Numbered from the stretch's first letter, positions 17,955 to 26,567 are shown. The stretch is DNA of 48,220 bases from Limosilactobacillus equigenerosi DSM 18793 = JCM 14505 (GCF_001311375.1 NZ_BBAS01000009.1:1-48220); one strand, 5' to 3'. Numbers and translations: made by a program. The notes: a model not told the origin generated them from the letters alone.

Positions 17955-19318
17955 ATGCAAAGTAAAATTAAAGGCCCTGAATCCCTTTTGATTTTGTTAG
18001 TAATGTTAATCATTTTGGGTTCCGGGGTTATTGGTGCGGGATTAACCCCTAACACCCCCGTCTTATTAGTCATTGGTCTCTTAGTTGGTTGGTTATTCCT
18101 TCGTGGATACAGTTGGGATGAAATCACCAATGGGATTAAAGACGGGATTACCACCGCGATTGTCCCCATCTTTATTTTCTTATTGATTGGGACCTTAATC
18201 GCCGTCTGGATTCAAGCGGGGATTATCCCATCATTGATGGTCTTTGGGTTCCACTTAATTAGTGCCCAATGGTTCTTACCATCCGTCTTCATCGTTTGTT
18301 CCTTAGTCGGTTTAGCCATCGGGTCTGGTTTCACGACGATTGCGACGGTTGGGATTGCCTTATTCGGGATGGGATCCGCCCTCCATATTAATCCAGCCAT
18401 TACCGCCGGGGCAATTATTTCTGGGGCCATTTTTGGAGATAAGATGTCGCCACTATCTGATTCAACCAACTTAGCTTCCGCCGTGGCCGAATCAGAATTA
18501 TTCGCCCACATCAAGAACATGATGTGGTCCACGATTCCAGCCTTTATCGTTTCATTAGTACTATTTACGCTATTAGGATTTGGTAACCACGCTAATGCTG
18601 CCAGCGGCATTAACGATACGGTTAAAGTTTTAACGACCCACTTCCCCGTTAATGGATGGGCAGCTATTCCAGTGATTTTAATGTTTGTGACGGCTTGGTT
18701 AAAAATTCCAGCCATTCCAACATTATTCTTAAACATCTTTGTTTCCCTCGGCATGATTGCCTGGGAAAACCCATTATCATTAAGCAAGTTAGCGACGTTA
18801 ATTGAATCTGGTTACGTTTCCCACACTGGCAACAAGATGGTGGACGCCTCTTAACGCGGGGGGGCATTAGCAACATGATGGGAACAATTTCCTTAATCAT
18901 TATGACCTTAGCCCTCGGGGGAATGTTAATGCATTCCGGCATTATCCAAAACGCGATGGAACCACTCGTCAAGCACTTAAACCATGCCGGCAGTTTAATC
19001 ACCACCACGATTTTAGCCGGGATTGGGGTCAACTTATTCGTCGGGGAACAATACTTATCCGTCATCTTACCCGGTAACGCCTTCAAGGATGCCTTCAAGC
19101 GGATTAAGTTAGATCCTCTCGCCTTAAGTCGGACCTTGGAAGATGGGGGAAGTGTGATTAACTACCTGATTCCATGGGGGGTGGCTGGTTCCTTTGCGGC
19201 TTCCATGCTTAATACTCCTGTTTTAGCATTCTTACCATTTGTCTTCTTTAGTTTATTCTCACCGGTCTTCTCAATCTTGAGTGCCTTTACGGGAATCGGC
19301 TTAAAGAAACTCAAATAA
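17955..19318 (+). CDS. nhaC: Na+/H+ antiporter NhaC family, frameshifted
   Basis: Membrane antiporter of about 454 residues that exports Na+ (or exchanges organic acids with Na+/H+) in return for protons. The first part holds GAIFGDKMSPLSDSTNLASA, the family hallmark. The second part (from about 18850) holds MMGTISLIIMTLALGGML, LFVGEQYLSVILPG and GGSVINYLIPWGVAG. The shift is near 18846-18850: one C added to GCCTC gives VDALLTRGGISNMM, the usual family text. AAGGAG lies 9 nt before ATG 17955. It is monocistronic and followed by a dispersed repeat. Confidence 0.9.
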
Positions 19319-19327
19319 GCATTAAAA

Positions 19328-19524
19328 GGGAGCGTGACATGAACAGATGCTTGAAAGTTTACTTTCTTAGCAGCTGTCAATCGTCAGTGAACTAAAATTG
19401 CTAAATTTTAGTTCGTCTTCACGCAAATAGGGCTCGCAGCGTTCGGATTTCCGACGTTGCGAGCCCATTTGCGTACTGCGCTATTCAATTTTTCAAGAGG
19501 TTGTCTGACTTATGTCACAGCCTC
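19328..19524. repeat. dispersed ~200-bp intergenic repeat, copy 2
   Basis: Second copy of the element at 1171-1374. The left end (GGGAGCGTGACATGAACAG) and the inverted right end share GTGACAT, forming imperfect terminal inverted repeats. Inside are a 10-bp hairpin (AACTAAAATT/AATTTTAGTT) and a long hairpin at 19422-19473. Compensatory changes relative to copy 1 preserve the stem. It lies 10 bases past the nhaC stop. Confidence 0.75.
19422..19473. terminator. long GC-rich hairpin in repeat copy 2
   Basis: CGCAAAT, then GGGCTCGCAGCGT, pair with the mirror segments at 19454-19473 over about 20 bp, closing on ATTT. The T-run is weak on both strands, so termination of nhaC or an RNA-structural role are both possible. 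Confidence 0.4.
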
Positions 19525-19583
19525 TCTTTGTCTTCATCTGACAACAGCCACTTGTAGCTGAATACAAACTTGGCTGCCAAAAT

Positions 19584-19618
19584 AAAACCGGATTGAGATA
19601 ACTTCCCAATCCGGTTTT
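19584..19618 (-). terminator. intrinsic terminator of pepT
   Basis: AAAACCGGATTG pairs with CAATCCGGTTTT (12 bp) directly after the pepT stop, followed by ATTTT on the minus strand. Confidence 0.85.
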
Positions 19619-19619
19619 A

Positions 19620-20842
19620 TTATTGTTGCACGTTTAATTCATTAATCTTGAGTAAGACCTGAATAACCGCTTCCATCGTTTGCAAGGAAACATATTCAAA
19701 CCGTGAGTGCATATTTTCGCCCCCGGCAAACAGATTCGGCGTTGGTAAGCCTAACGCGGAAATCTTAGAACCATCCGTTCCACCACGAACAGGTTCAATG
19801 TCAGGCGTAATATCAAGTTGTTCCATCGCTGCCTTGGCGAGATCCACACTCTCCATCTTCCCGTCTAAGAATTGCTTCAAGTTGTAGTATTGATCCTTGA
19901 CCGTGACTTGAATCCGATTGGTATCAAGCTTGGCATTCATTTGATCCGCCAACAATTGCATTTGGCGCTTCCGGTAAGCGAATAAGGTTGGATCAAAGTC
20001 CCGGATAATATATTGCATTTCCGCTTCATCAACCGTCCCATTCAACTTGTACAAGTGATAGAAACCGTCACGACCATCCGTTAATTCTGGCGATCAGCCG
20101 CTGCTAAGGCACTTTGATAATCAACCGCTAGTTGTAAGGCATTGACCATCGTGTCCTTCGCGGTCGCTGTATGCACATTCTTCCCCGTAATCTTCAACGT
20201 CGCTTGGGCCGCATTAAACGTTTCATATTCTAATTGTCCCATTGGGCCCCCATCAACGGTGTAGGCAAAGTCAGCATCGAAGTCCGCCACGTCAAAGTGA
20301 TCGGCACCGGTCCCAATTTCTTCATCCGGCCCAAAGCCGACTTGAATCGTCCCGTGCTTAATTTCAGGGTGCGCTAATAAGTATTCCATTAACGTCATGA
20401 TTTCAGCGACCCCGGCCTTATCATCTGCCCCGAGCAACGTTGTCCCATCCGTCGTAATTAACGTTTGGCCATGATATTGATTCAATGATGGGAATTCCGT
20501 TGGGTCTAATTGATAACCCGAGTCCCCTAATTGAATGGCCCCCCCAGCATAATTTTCAACCACTTGGGGGTTCACGCCATCCGCATTAAAATCAGCCGTA
20601 TCAACGTGAGCTAATAACCCAATCGTTGGCACTTGCTTTTCCGTATTCGCCGGCAAAGTGGCTAATACGTACGCATTCGTTGGGTGCGTCCGCACGTTAC
20701 TCATCCCGAGGTCAATCAATTCTTGCTTTAAGGTATTTAAAAAGGCCGTTTGACTCGGCGTTGACGGAACCGTCGTACTTTGGTCATTGGACCGGGTATT
20801 AACCTTAACATAACGTAAAAAACGATCTAATAAATTTTCCAT
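19620..20842 (-). CDS. pepT: peptidase T (tripeptide aminopeptidase), frameshifted
   Basis: Zinc-dependent cytosolic exopeptidase of the M20 family that takes the N-terminal residue from tripeptides. The first 250 residues show LLAHVDTAD (zinc ligand His), [27 protein letters not shown] and YTVDGGP. The C-terminal part shows [13 protein letters not shown] and [14 protein letters not shown]. The parts are joined by restoring one C in CGCCAG near 20090, giving [21 protein letters not shown]. Joined length is about 408 residues, as in other PepT. AGGAGG precedes ATG 20842. Confidence 0.93.
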
Positions 20843-20917
20843 TTGATTCCTCCTAGCGCTAAAAAAGCTCCCGTCATCAGGCGTCCTAACAACTGGTGGC
20901 TTCTTAATTCTAACTGT

Positions 20918-21405
20918 TTATTCAACCACGTGCCGTTCAAACGGATCGTCACTAATCCCGTGGCTTAAAATTTCCTTGCTCCATTCTTGGGCTGAGAATA
21001 AGGAATGATCACGGTAGTTCCCACAACTTTCAATCGTCGTGCCCGGCACATCATCCACGTAATGTCATTGGCAATGGCTGCTAAGGATGACTTCAAGGCC
21101 TTGGCTACTTCGGTCGTGGAGTGTTCGCCCCACATAATCAAGTGGAAACCAGTCCGACAACCAAATGGGGAACAATCAATCACGCCGTCCATGCGATCCC
21201 GTAATAAACCGGCTAATAAGTGTTCAATCGTATGTAAGCCGGCCGTCGGAATTGCGGTTTCATTCGGTTGGGTTAACCGTAAATCAAAATTCGTAATTTT
21301 ATCACCAAGTGGCCCTTGTTCGACCGTGATTTTCCGGACGTACGGTGCCTTAACCTTCGTGTGGTCAAGTTCAAAACTTTCAACTTGAGTTTCAATCTTT
21401 GCCAT
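20918..21405 (-). CDS. luxS: S-ribosylhomocysteine lyase (AI-2 synthase), frameshifted
   Basis: Metal-dependent cytosolic enzyme that splits S-ribosylhomocysteine into homocysteine and the AI-2 precursor. The start is ATG 21405 ([15 protein letters not shown]) with GGAGG upstream. HTIEH carries two metal-binding His and GCRTGFH the catalytic Cys. After residue about 117, one G missing in TGGATGATG (near 21053) breaks the frame; repaired, it reads [18 protein letters not shown] with the third metal ligand Cys, and ends PFERHVVE at 20918. Repaired length is about 162 residues. The neighbour tcyP makes this a sulfur amino acid locus. Confidence 0.93.
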
Positions 21406-21463
21406 TTTGCTACCTCCATCATTGTAATTATTATGATTATACCGCAATTTAAACTTAAACAAA

Positions 21464-21489
21464 AACCTGATGACGCAAATCATCAGGTT
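21464..21489 (-). terminator. intrinsic terminator of tcyP
   Basis: AACCTGATGA and TCATCAGGTT form a perfect 10-bp stem with a six-base loop and a T-run on the minus strand. It lies 8 bases past the tcyP stop. Confidence 0.88.
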
Positions 21490-21497
21490 TTAAAATT

Positions 21498-22882
21498 TTA
21501 TAATTCAGCGGTCACGACTTGGGTCGCATCCGTTAATTGTGCCTTATCTAACGTTCCTAAGTTCTTAGAAGTTAAGACCCCAGCTAACATTGCATCATTA
21601 ACATTTAAGGCCGTCCGAATCATATCCACGATTGGATCAATCGCAATTAAGACCCCTAAAATTCCAACTGGCAAGTGCAACGTCCCTAAGACAATCAAGG
21701 TCGTAAAAGTGGCGCCACCACCGACGCCGGCAACCCCAAAACTGGCGACCGTCACTACGGCAATAATCGTCAACATCCATTGCCAAGATAAGACATTCAC
21801 CCCGGTGGTTGGGGCAATAATCGTGGCCACCATCGCTGGGTAAAGTCCGGCACAACCATTTTGCCCAATCGTTAACCCAAAGCTAGCTGCAAAGTTGGCC
21901 ACCGTCGCATCAACTCCCATGGCTTCCCGTTGCGTCTTAACGTTTAATGGTAGTGAACCACCACTCGTCCGGGACGTAAAGGCAAATAACAGCACTGGCC
22001 ACGCTTCTTAAAGTACGTTACCGGATTAATCCCGTTTACGCTAAGTAATAAGGCATGAACAATAAACATCACGATGGCACCCACGTAAGCAGCTACGATA
22101 AAGATGGCTAAGCGGGCCATCGAATCAAAATCACTCGTGGCCGCCGCTTTGGTAATTAACGCAAAGACCCCGTATGGCGTTAATTCCAAAACCATCTTAA
22201 CTAAGCGACTCACTAATAAGTTCAAGGCTTCAACTCCGCGCGCAATTAATTTGGCACTGGCTTGGTCTTGTTCCTTCACCCATAAGTAAGCGAGCCCTAA
22301 GAGCAACGTAAAGATTACGACCCCAATCGTACTTGTCGCCCGCGTCCCAGCAAAATCAGCCATCACATTCGTAGGAATGAAACTTACAATTTGTTGGGGC
22401 AACGTTAAGTCACCTAATTCCGCTTGGTGGTCCTTAATCGAACTTAATGCATCACTAGTGGCCACGGCTTTCCCGATGAAGTCAGCCCCTTGTAAATGGA
22501 ACATCACAACACTAGCGTAACCAAGTAAAGCAGCGACTGCGGTCGTTCCTAATAAGGTCGTTAACGTCACCGTGGCAATCCGTTTTAAATTTTGCGCCAC
22601 TTGTAGTCGCGTAAAGGCTCCCATTAAGGAAACGAAAATTAACGGAATTACGAGCATTTGCAACAAGGCAATATAGCCGTTCCCAACAATATTAATCCAG
22701 TCGATGGCTTGGGTAATCACCTTACTCGTGGCCCCAAACATGACTTGTAAAATCACCCCATAAACAATCCCACCAAGTAAGGCAATAAATACCAACTTGG
22801 CAAAACTAACTTGCCGCCGGTGTAAGGATAACAATCCCGCCAACAATACGGCCGCAATCACAACAATCATCAAAACTTGCAT
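21498..22882 (-). CDS. tcyP: sodium:dicarboxylate-symporter-family L-cystine transporter, frameshifted
   Basis: Membrane symporter of about 461 residues. It resembles TcyP/YhcL of Bacillus: QMLVIPLIFVSLMGAFTRL, FIPTNVMADFAG and LTPYGVFALITK in the first part; then LLFAFTSRTSGGSLPLNV, TIGQNGCAGLYPAM and IDPIVDMIRTALNVNDAM. One G missing near 22005 restores FKKAWPVLLFAF. The Cys-codon leader and terminator upstream strongly support cystine as the substrate rather than glutamate or C4-dicarboxylates. Two purine-rich ribosome sites (AAGGAG and AAGGAGG) precede ATG 22882. Confidence 0.88.
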
Positions 22883-22916
22883 TAGCTTTTCCTCCTTGAA
22901 TTAACTCCTTAAAAAC

Positions 22917-22949
22917 AAAAAAACGCCGGTAACGTGACTCGTTACGACG
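22917..22949 (-). terminator. intrinsic terminator in the tcyP leader (attenuator)
   Basis: The minus-strand stem CGTCGTAACG (22949-22940) pairs with CGTTACCGGCG (22934-22924) with one bulge, followed by seven T (22923-22917). It lies between the tcyP promoter and its ribosome site and 42 bases after the leader peptide stop, which is the layout of a transcription attenuator. An upstream hairpin (CCTATTG with CAGTAGG, about 22962-22988) could be part of the switch. Confidence 0.75.
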
Positions 22950-22991
22950 ATTACGAAAATTACTCCTACTGACCAGCTGGACCTCAATAGG

Positions 22992-23096
22992 CTAATTCAT
23001 TCTTAAATCGGGTGCGGATACAAGCACGTCAAAAAGATGCGTTGATTTTTCACAACACATACATTGACATTCAACTGCTTGCATCATTGACTTCAT
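22992..23096 (-). CDS. Cys-rich leader peptide of tcyP (34 residues)
   Basis: ATG 23096 opens a 34-codon frame that begins MKSMMQAVECQCMCCEKS, runs through THLFDVLVSAPDLRMN, and stops at 22992. Four of residues 10-15 are Cys (C10, C12, C14, C15), all TGT, in a peptide upstream of a cystine transporter and followed by an intrinsic terminator. This is the classical layout for ribosome-mediated attenuation responding to charged tRNA-Cys. AAAGGA lies about 15 bases before the ATG, slightly long. I could not identify a clear antiterminator by eye; the Cys codons lie inside a possible GTTGA/TCAAC stem. Confidence 0.7.
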   Translation of the reverse strand: MKSMMQAVECQCMCCEKSTHLFDVLVSAPDLRMN

Positions 23097-23123
23097 TTGT
23101 GCAATCCGATCCTTTCTTGTTTC

Positions 23124-23170
23124 AAGTTGTTGTCAGTATAGCAACCATTCTTACTTTTTGTCAACAACTT
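23124..23170 (-). promoter_or_regulatory. tcyP promoter flanked by a 12-bp inverted repeat
   Basis: On the minus strand TTGACA (23164-23159) and an extended -10 TGCTATACT (hexamer 23140-23135) are 18 bp apart. Arms AAGTTGTTGTCA (23124-23135) and TGTCAACAACTT (23159-23170) are inverted with one mismatch and bracket the promoter, as an operator for a dimeric repressor would. Confidence 0.7.
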
Positions 23171-23178
23171 TTTTAGTT

Positions 23179-23926
23179 TTATAACGGATGGCGGCTATTA
23201 TACCCTTGATAAATCAAGAGACTGGCGGCCACACTGGCGTTGAGACTTTGGACATGACCAATCATCGGAATCGTCAACATTTCATCACACGTCTTTTTTT
23301 AAGAGGGGGGAAATTCCTTTCCCTTCATTCCCAATCACTAAGGCGACTGCCCCCGTCGCATTCCATTGCCGGTAATCAGTTCCATGCATGTCCGTTCCAA
23401 ACAACCAAACCCCGCGTTGTTGGAGTTCTTTGGCCGTTTGTACGAGGTTCGTTACCCGTGCGACGGGCACATGTTCAATTGCACCGGTTGATGTTTTGGC
23501 AACCACTGATGTTAAACCGACTGACCGGCGCTTCGGAATAATAATCCCATGCACCCCGGCAGCATCCGCGGTCCGTAAAATCGACCCTAAATTATGGGGA
23601 TCGGCCAATTCATCTAAAATCAAGAAAAATGGGTCTTCTCCCTTGGCCGCGGCTCGGTCAAATAAATCATCAACCGTCGCGTATTCATATGCCGCCACTG
23701 ATAACATAACCCCTTGGTGATTTTGGTGGTCACTTAGTTGATCTAACTTAGTTTTGGGCACATTTGAAATAATCAATTGCCGCTCTTTGGCTAACTTCAC
23801 AATTTGACTAATTGCATCCGAAGTTAAACCCTTTTGAATAAAAACCTTATTAATTGGTTGATCCGATTTTAAGGCCGCCACGGCTGGGTGCCGGCCAATA
23901 ATAAATTCACTGTTGTTATTTGACAT
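23179..23926 (-). CDS. rlmB: 23S rRNA (guanosine-2'-O-)-methyltransferase RlmB, frameshifted at the C-terminus
   Basis: SPOUT-class TrmH-family enzyme that methylates the ribose of G2251 of 23S rRNA. The N-terminal substrate-binding part begins [19 protein letters not shown]. Motifs [21 protein letters not shown] and [17 protein letters not shown] form the knot. The run of seven A at about 23294-23300 carries one extra base; corrected, the protein continues [20 protein letters not shown] and [10 protein letters not shown] to a stop at 23179. ATG 23926 overlaps the end of mrnC by 11 bases. Corrected length is about 248 residues, normal for RlmB. Confidence 0.92.
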
Positions 23927-24323
23927 TTTCAAGTCGTCCTTTATCTACTTGTTCAATACACCAAGCGGCTAATTGCGCGACCCGCTCTGTTTGCCCACTT
24001 GATTGCAAAAAGCCAAACAACGCTTCAAAGCCGGTTGATTGGCGGTAAGTTAACACACTTGTATTTTTGGCGTGAGTATAACTTTTGGCATTGCGGCCCC
24101 GCTTGTAAAATTGCCATTCTTCATCTGTTAATAATTCATCAGCGGCCATTAAATCAATCAAGGCTGCTTGCGCCTTGGCCGACACGTAATGAGTGGCTTG
24201 GCGTTGCAGGCGATTGGGCTTACTAAGGCCACTGGCTAACAAATGTTCACGAATATAAACTTCATAGACCGCATCCCCTAAATAGGCTAATGCGATCCCG
24301 TTCAATTGGCGGAAATCAGTCAT
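23916..24323 (-). CDS. mrnC: Mini-ribonuclease III
   Basis: Intact 135-residue RNase III catalytic-domain protein without a dsRNA-binding domain; in Firmicutes it matures the ends of 23S rRNA. The signature [18 protein letters not shown] holds the metal-binding Asp and Glu region, and [13 protein letters not shown] is typical. ATG 24323 overlaps the cysS stop as TAATG, and the gene order cysS-mrnC-rlmB is conserved in Firmicutes. Confidence 0.92.
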   Translation of the reverse strand: MTDFRQLNGIALAYLGDAVYEVYIREHLLASGLSKPNRLQRQATHYVSAKAQAALIDLMAADELLTDEEWQFYKRGRNAKSYTHAKNTSVLTYRQSTGFEALFGFLQSSGQTERVAQLAAWCIEQVDKGRLENVK

Positions 24324-25741
24324 TATGATTCCTTTCTATACCGCGTTCCTTGCGGCGTATCTTCTAAAATAATTCCTTGCGCTTTTAATTGATCCCGAAT
24401 TGCATCACTACGAGCAAAATCCTTGTTAGCTCGCGCCGCATCACGTTCTGCAATTAAAGCTTTAATTTGGGCATCTTCATCCGTCACTGGTGCTTGATCG
24501 GTTAATTCCACCCCAAAAATAGCAACTAACTTTTTCAACATCACTTGCATCGCCACAATTGGTTCGCGTTGCACACCAGCTTGCTCGATGTATTGATTAG
24601 CGTACTTAACTAAGTCATAAATGACTGCCAAGGCATTGGCTACGTTAAAATCATCATCCATCGCGGCCGTGAAGTTGGCACGGGCGGTCGCTAAGTAAGC
24701 TTGGACGTCACCATCAGGCCCCGACGTCGCATCTTGCATCCGGTAGCTTAAATTCCGGTACGTCGTTTGAAGCCGTTCAACTTGGCGCCGCGCTTCGACT
24801 AAATTGGCTTCCGTAAATTGAACCGGGCGCCGGTAATGGGTGGACGCCATAAAGAACCGAATGACCGCCGGATCTTCTTGTTGGATTAAGTCATGGACCG
24901 TGACAAAGTTCCCTAATGACTTACTCATTTTTTCATTGTCATCACCAACCGTCACGAACCCATTATGTAACCAATAATTGACAAATTTCTGGCCAGTCGC
25001 CGCTTCACTTTGCGCAATTTCATTTTCGTGATGCGGGAATTGTAAATCTTGGCCCCCGGCATGAATATCAAAGGTTGGCCCTAGTTGATCGGTTGACATA
25101 ACGGAACATTCAATGTGCCAGCCTGGCCGCCCCGCTCCCCATGGCGAGTCCCAACTAATTTCATCCGGTTTTGCCGCTTTCCATAACGCAAAATCAAGCG
25201 GATCTTCCTTTTTATCCACTTCTTCATCGGTAATATGTTCACTCGCCCCGACTTCCAAATTGTCGATTGATTGACCACTTAATTGACCATACTTAGCAAA
25301 CTTACGAGCCCGATAGTAGACATCACCCGCACTTTCGTAAGCATACCCGTTATCAATTAATTGACTAACGAAGGCAATGATTTGATCAATGTATTCCGTG
25401 GCCCGCGGATGACTCGTCGCTGGTAACACATTTAGCGCTGCCGTATCTTCATTAAAGGCCTTAATATACCGTTCGGCTAATTCACCCACGGTAATACCTT
25501 CTGCATTGGCCGCTTTAATCATTTTATCGTCAACATCCGTAAAATTAGAGACGTATTCCACGCGGTAACCACTAAATTCTAAATACCGTCGAATCGTGTC
25601 AAAAGCCACGGCACTCCGGCCATTTCCAATGTGAATGTAATTGTAAACCGTAGGGCCACAGACGTACATCTTGACTACCCCCGGCGTGATTGGCGTAAAG
25701 ACTTCTTTTTGACGGGTTAAGGTATTATAAAGCTGTAACAT
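24323..25741 (-). CDS. cysS: cysteinyl-tRNA synthetase
   Basis: Intact 472-residue class I synthetase charging tRNA-Cys. [13 protein letters not shown] combines the zinc Cys with the HIGH-type motif. The KMSKS motif is KMSKSLGN, and GWHIECS and [11 protein letters not shown] carry the other zinc and active-site residues. An upstream in-frame extension to 25768 includes AGGAGG, so ATG 25741 ([11 protein letters not shown]) is the start. No T-box leader is visible in its short upstream region. It heads the cysS-mrnC-rlmB operon and is divergent from the RNA locus at 25885. Confidence 0.95.
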   Translation of the reverse strand: MLQLYNTLTRQKEVFTPITPGVVKMYVCGPTVYNYIHIGNGRSAVAFDTIRRYLEFSGYRVEYVSNFTDVDDKMIKAANAEGITVGELAERYIKAFNEDTAALNVLPATSHPRATEYIDQIIAFVSQLIDNGYAYESAGDVYYRARKFAKYGQLSGQSIDNLEVGASEHITDEEVDKKEDPLDFALWKAAKPDEISWDSPWGAGRPGWHIECSVMSTDQLGPTFDIHAGGQDLQFPHHENEIAQSEAATGQKFVNYWLHNGFVTVGDDNEKMSKSLGNFVTVHDLIQQEDPAVIRFFMASTHYRRPVQFTEANLVEARRQVERLQTTYRNLSYRMQDATSGPDGDVQAYLATARANFTAAMDDDFNVANALAVIYDLVKYANQYIEQAGVQREPIVAMQVMLKKLVAIFGVELTDQAPVTDEDAQIKALIAERDAARANKDFARSDAIRDQLKAQGIILEDTPQGTRYRKES

Positions 25742-25871
25742 CTGTCGTCCTCCTAAAAAAATTATCACACCTATCTTACCATATTTCCGGGGTCTTCACA
25801 TTACTTGCCCCATGGCATTATTAACATTGGTAATTTTTCGTTTTCATCACTTTTTTTTCACATTTAACCTC

Positions 25872-25877
25872 TATAAT
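25872..25877 (+). promoter_or_regulatory. -10 element for the small RNA
   Basis: A perfect TATAAT lies 8 bases upstream of the first paired base of the sRNA. The -35 is poor (a T-rich stretch at 25847-25860), so the promoter may be weak or need an activator. Confidence 0.55.
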
Positions 25878-25884
25878 ATAAATT

Positions 25885-26042
25885 GTGGTATTCATAGGAT
25901 GCCACACCGAAACCTATTATTTTTCAATTACTCCTCCCATATAGTAACCGAAAAATAAATTAATATCATTACGTAGTCTCCCCAAGATATCGTAATAATA
26001 TACCCTATGAACCGGCGGCACTCCCCTGCAGCCGGTTTTTTT
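25885..26042 (+). ncRNA. ~158-nt small RNA with three hairpins displaying C-rich loops
   Basis: No open frame. Hairpin 1 (25885-25905, 7 bp) exposes TCATAGG, which is complementary to CCTATGA at 26004-26010, allowing a long-range pseudoknot. Hairpin 2 (25917-25958: nine pairs TTATTTTTC/GAAAAATAA, then TTACT/AGTAA) exposes CCTCCCATAT. Hairpin 3 (about 25963-26001) exposes CCCCA after TCT. Hairpin 4 is the terminator (CCGGC/GCCGG, loop ACTCCCCT, seven T). Three separate C-rich loops complementary to Shine-Dalgarno sequences are the hallmark of base-pairing sRNAs in Firmicutes, for example the Listeria LhrC type, which carries repeated UCCC motifs. Function is inferred from structure only. Confidence 0.75.
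26012..26042 (+). terminator. terminator of the small RNA
   Basis: CCGGC-G-GC pairs with GC-A-GCCGG around the loop ACTCCCCT, followed by seven T (26036-26042). Confidence 0.85.
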
Positions 26043-26047
26043 GTATA

Positions 26048-26170
26048 GGTCGAGAGCCCAGCGTAAAAGACGCCGGTAGGCTAAGCGCAAAATAGGGTTT
26101 GCCGTGGCACACGTCGGATCCTATTTTTGCTTAGTCCTAGGCGTCTGCTGGGCGAGCGAAGTTAAAATCA
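26048..26170 (+). repeat. RNA array unit 1
   Basis: P1 GCCCAGC/GCTGGGC (7 bp), P2 AGACGCC/GGCGTCT (7 bp), P3 GGCTAAGC/GCTTAGTC (one G-U), P4 GCAAAATAGG with CCTATTTTTGC, tip CGTG-GCA-CACG. The shoulder is GAGCGAAGTTA. Confidence 0.7.
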
Positions 26171-26301
26171 GGTCAGGAGCTCAGCTATCAAAGCGCCTGT
26201 TTGCCTAACGATACAAATGGCGTCGGAACTGGTAAAAACCAGGTTCGGCGTCATTTTGAGTTAGGCTCTAAGGCGCTGCTAAGCGAACGTAGTTAATATC
26301 A
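26171..26301 (+). repeat. RNA array unit 2
   Basis: P1 GCTCAGC/GCTAAGC (one C-A mismatch), P2 AGCGCC/GGCGCT, P3 GCCTAAC/GTTAGGC, P4 base AAATG/CATTT, tip CTGG-TAAAAA-CCAG. The shoulder is GAACGTAGTTA. Confidence 0.7.
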
Positions 26302-26432
26302 GGTCGAGAGCTCAGCTATCAGAGTCCCCGTTGGGATAACCTAAACCAGGCGTTGGGACTAGCAAAGCTAGGGCCGACGTTTGGTTGTAGTTATCCACTA
26401 GGGGACTGCTGAGCGAACGTAGTTACTAATCA
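26302..26432 (+). repeat. RNA array unit 3
   Basis: P1 GCTCAGC/GCTGAGC, P2 AGTCCCC/GGGGACT, P3 GGATAAC/GTTATCC, P4 about 13 bp (AACCAGGCGTTGG region, three G-U pairs), tip CTAGC-AAA-GCTAG. The shoulder is GAACGTAGTTA. Confidence 0.7.
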
Positions 26433-26555
26433 GGTCGCAATCCGATCGTCAAAGCGACGTTAGGCTAACTCGGAAACGGGCGTTGACGTGGCAACACGGC
26501 GGCGTTCGTTTTCAGTTAGTCCTAGTCACCTGATCGGCGAGCGAAGTTACATCCA
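26433..26555 (+). repeat. RNA array unit 4
   Basis: P1 CCGATC/GATCGG, weaker P2 (GAC/GTC core), P3 GGCTAAC/GTTAGTC, P4 of about 16 bp with one mismatch, ending CGTG-GCAA-CACG. The shoulder is GAGCGAAGTTA. The following junction CCAGATC is a degenerate start of a further unit. Confidence 0.7.
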
Positions 26556-26567
26556 GATCCCAAGCAA

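Larger units (their letters stand above)
26048..26555 (+). ncRNA. tandem array of four structured RNA units between cysS and gltX
   Basis: Four diverged direct copies of 123, 131, 131 and 123 nt. Each begins GGTC and has a closing stem P1, then P2, P3 and a long P4 arm, and then the unpaired shoulder GAGCGAAGTTA (units 1, 4) or GAACGTAGTTA (units 2, 3). Stems differ in sequence but keep pairing: P1 GCCCAGC/GCTGGGC, GCTCAGC/GCTGAGC, CCGATC/GATCGG; P3 GGCTAAGC/GCTTAGTC, GCCTAAC/GTTAGGC, GGATAAC/GTTATCC. This is covariation visible within a single sequence. No frame is open across it. Unit 4 ends in a GCAA tetraloop in plus orientation, and the downstream terminator has its stronger T-run on the plus strand. 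I do not recognise the family. Confidence 0.8.

Noticed and set aside
20863-20901. luxS terminator
   Set aside because: There is a T-run and a loosely paired hairpin (CACCAG/CTGATG), but several mismatches make it too weak to list as a feature.
25885-26042. 6S RNA
   Set aside because: It folds into several separate hairpins with C-rich loops and lacks the single long rod with a central bubble.
25742-26047. T-box riboswitch for cysS
   Set aside because: The cysS leader is short and has no T-box bulge sequence or specifier stem; the RNA in this gap reads on the opposite strand, away from cysS.
26048-26555. CRISPR array or protein-coding repeat
   Set aside because: Units are over 120 bases, diverged along their whole length, with no short identical repeat-spacer pattern and no open frame across them.
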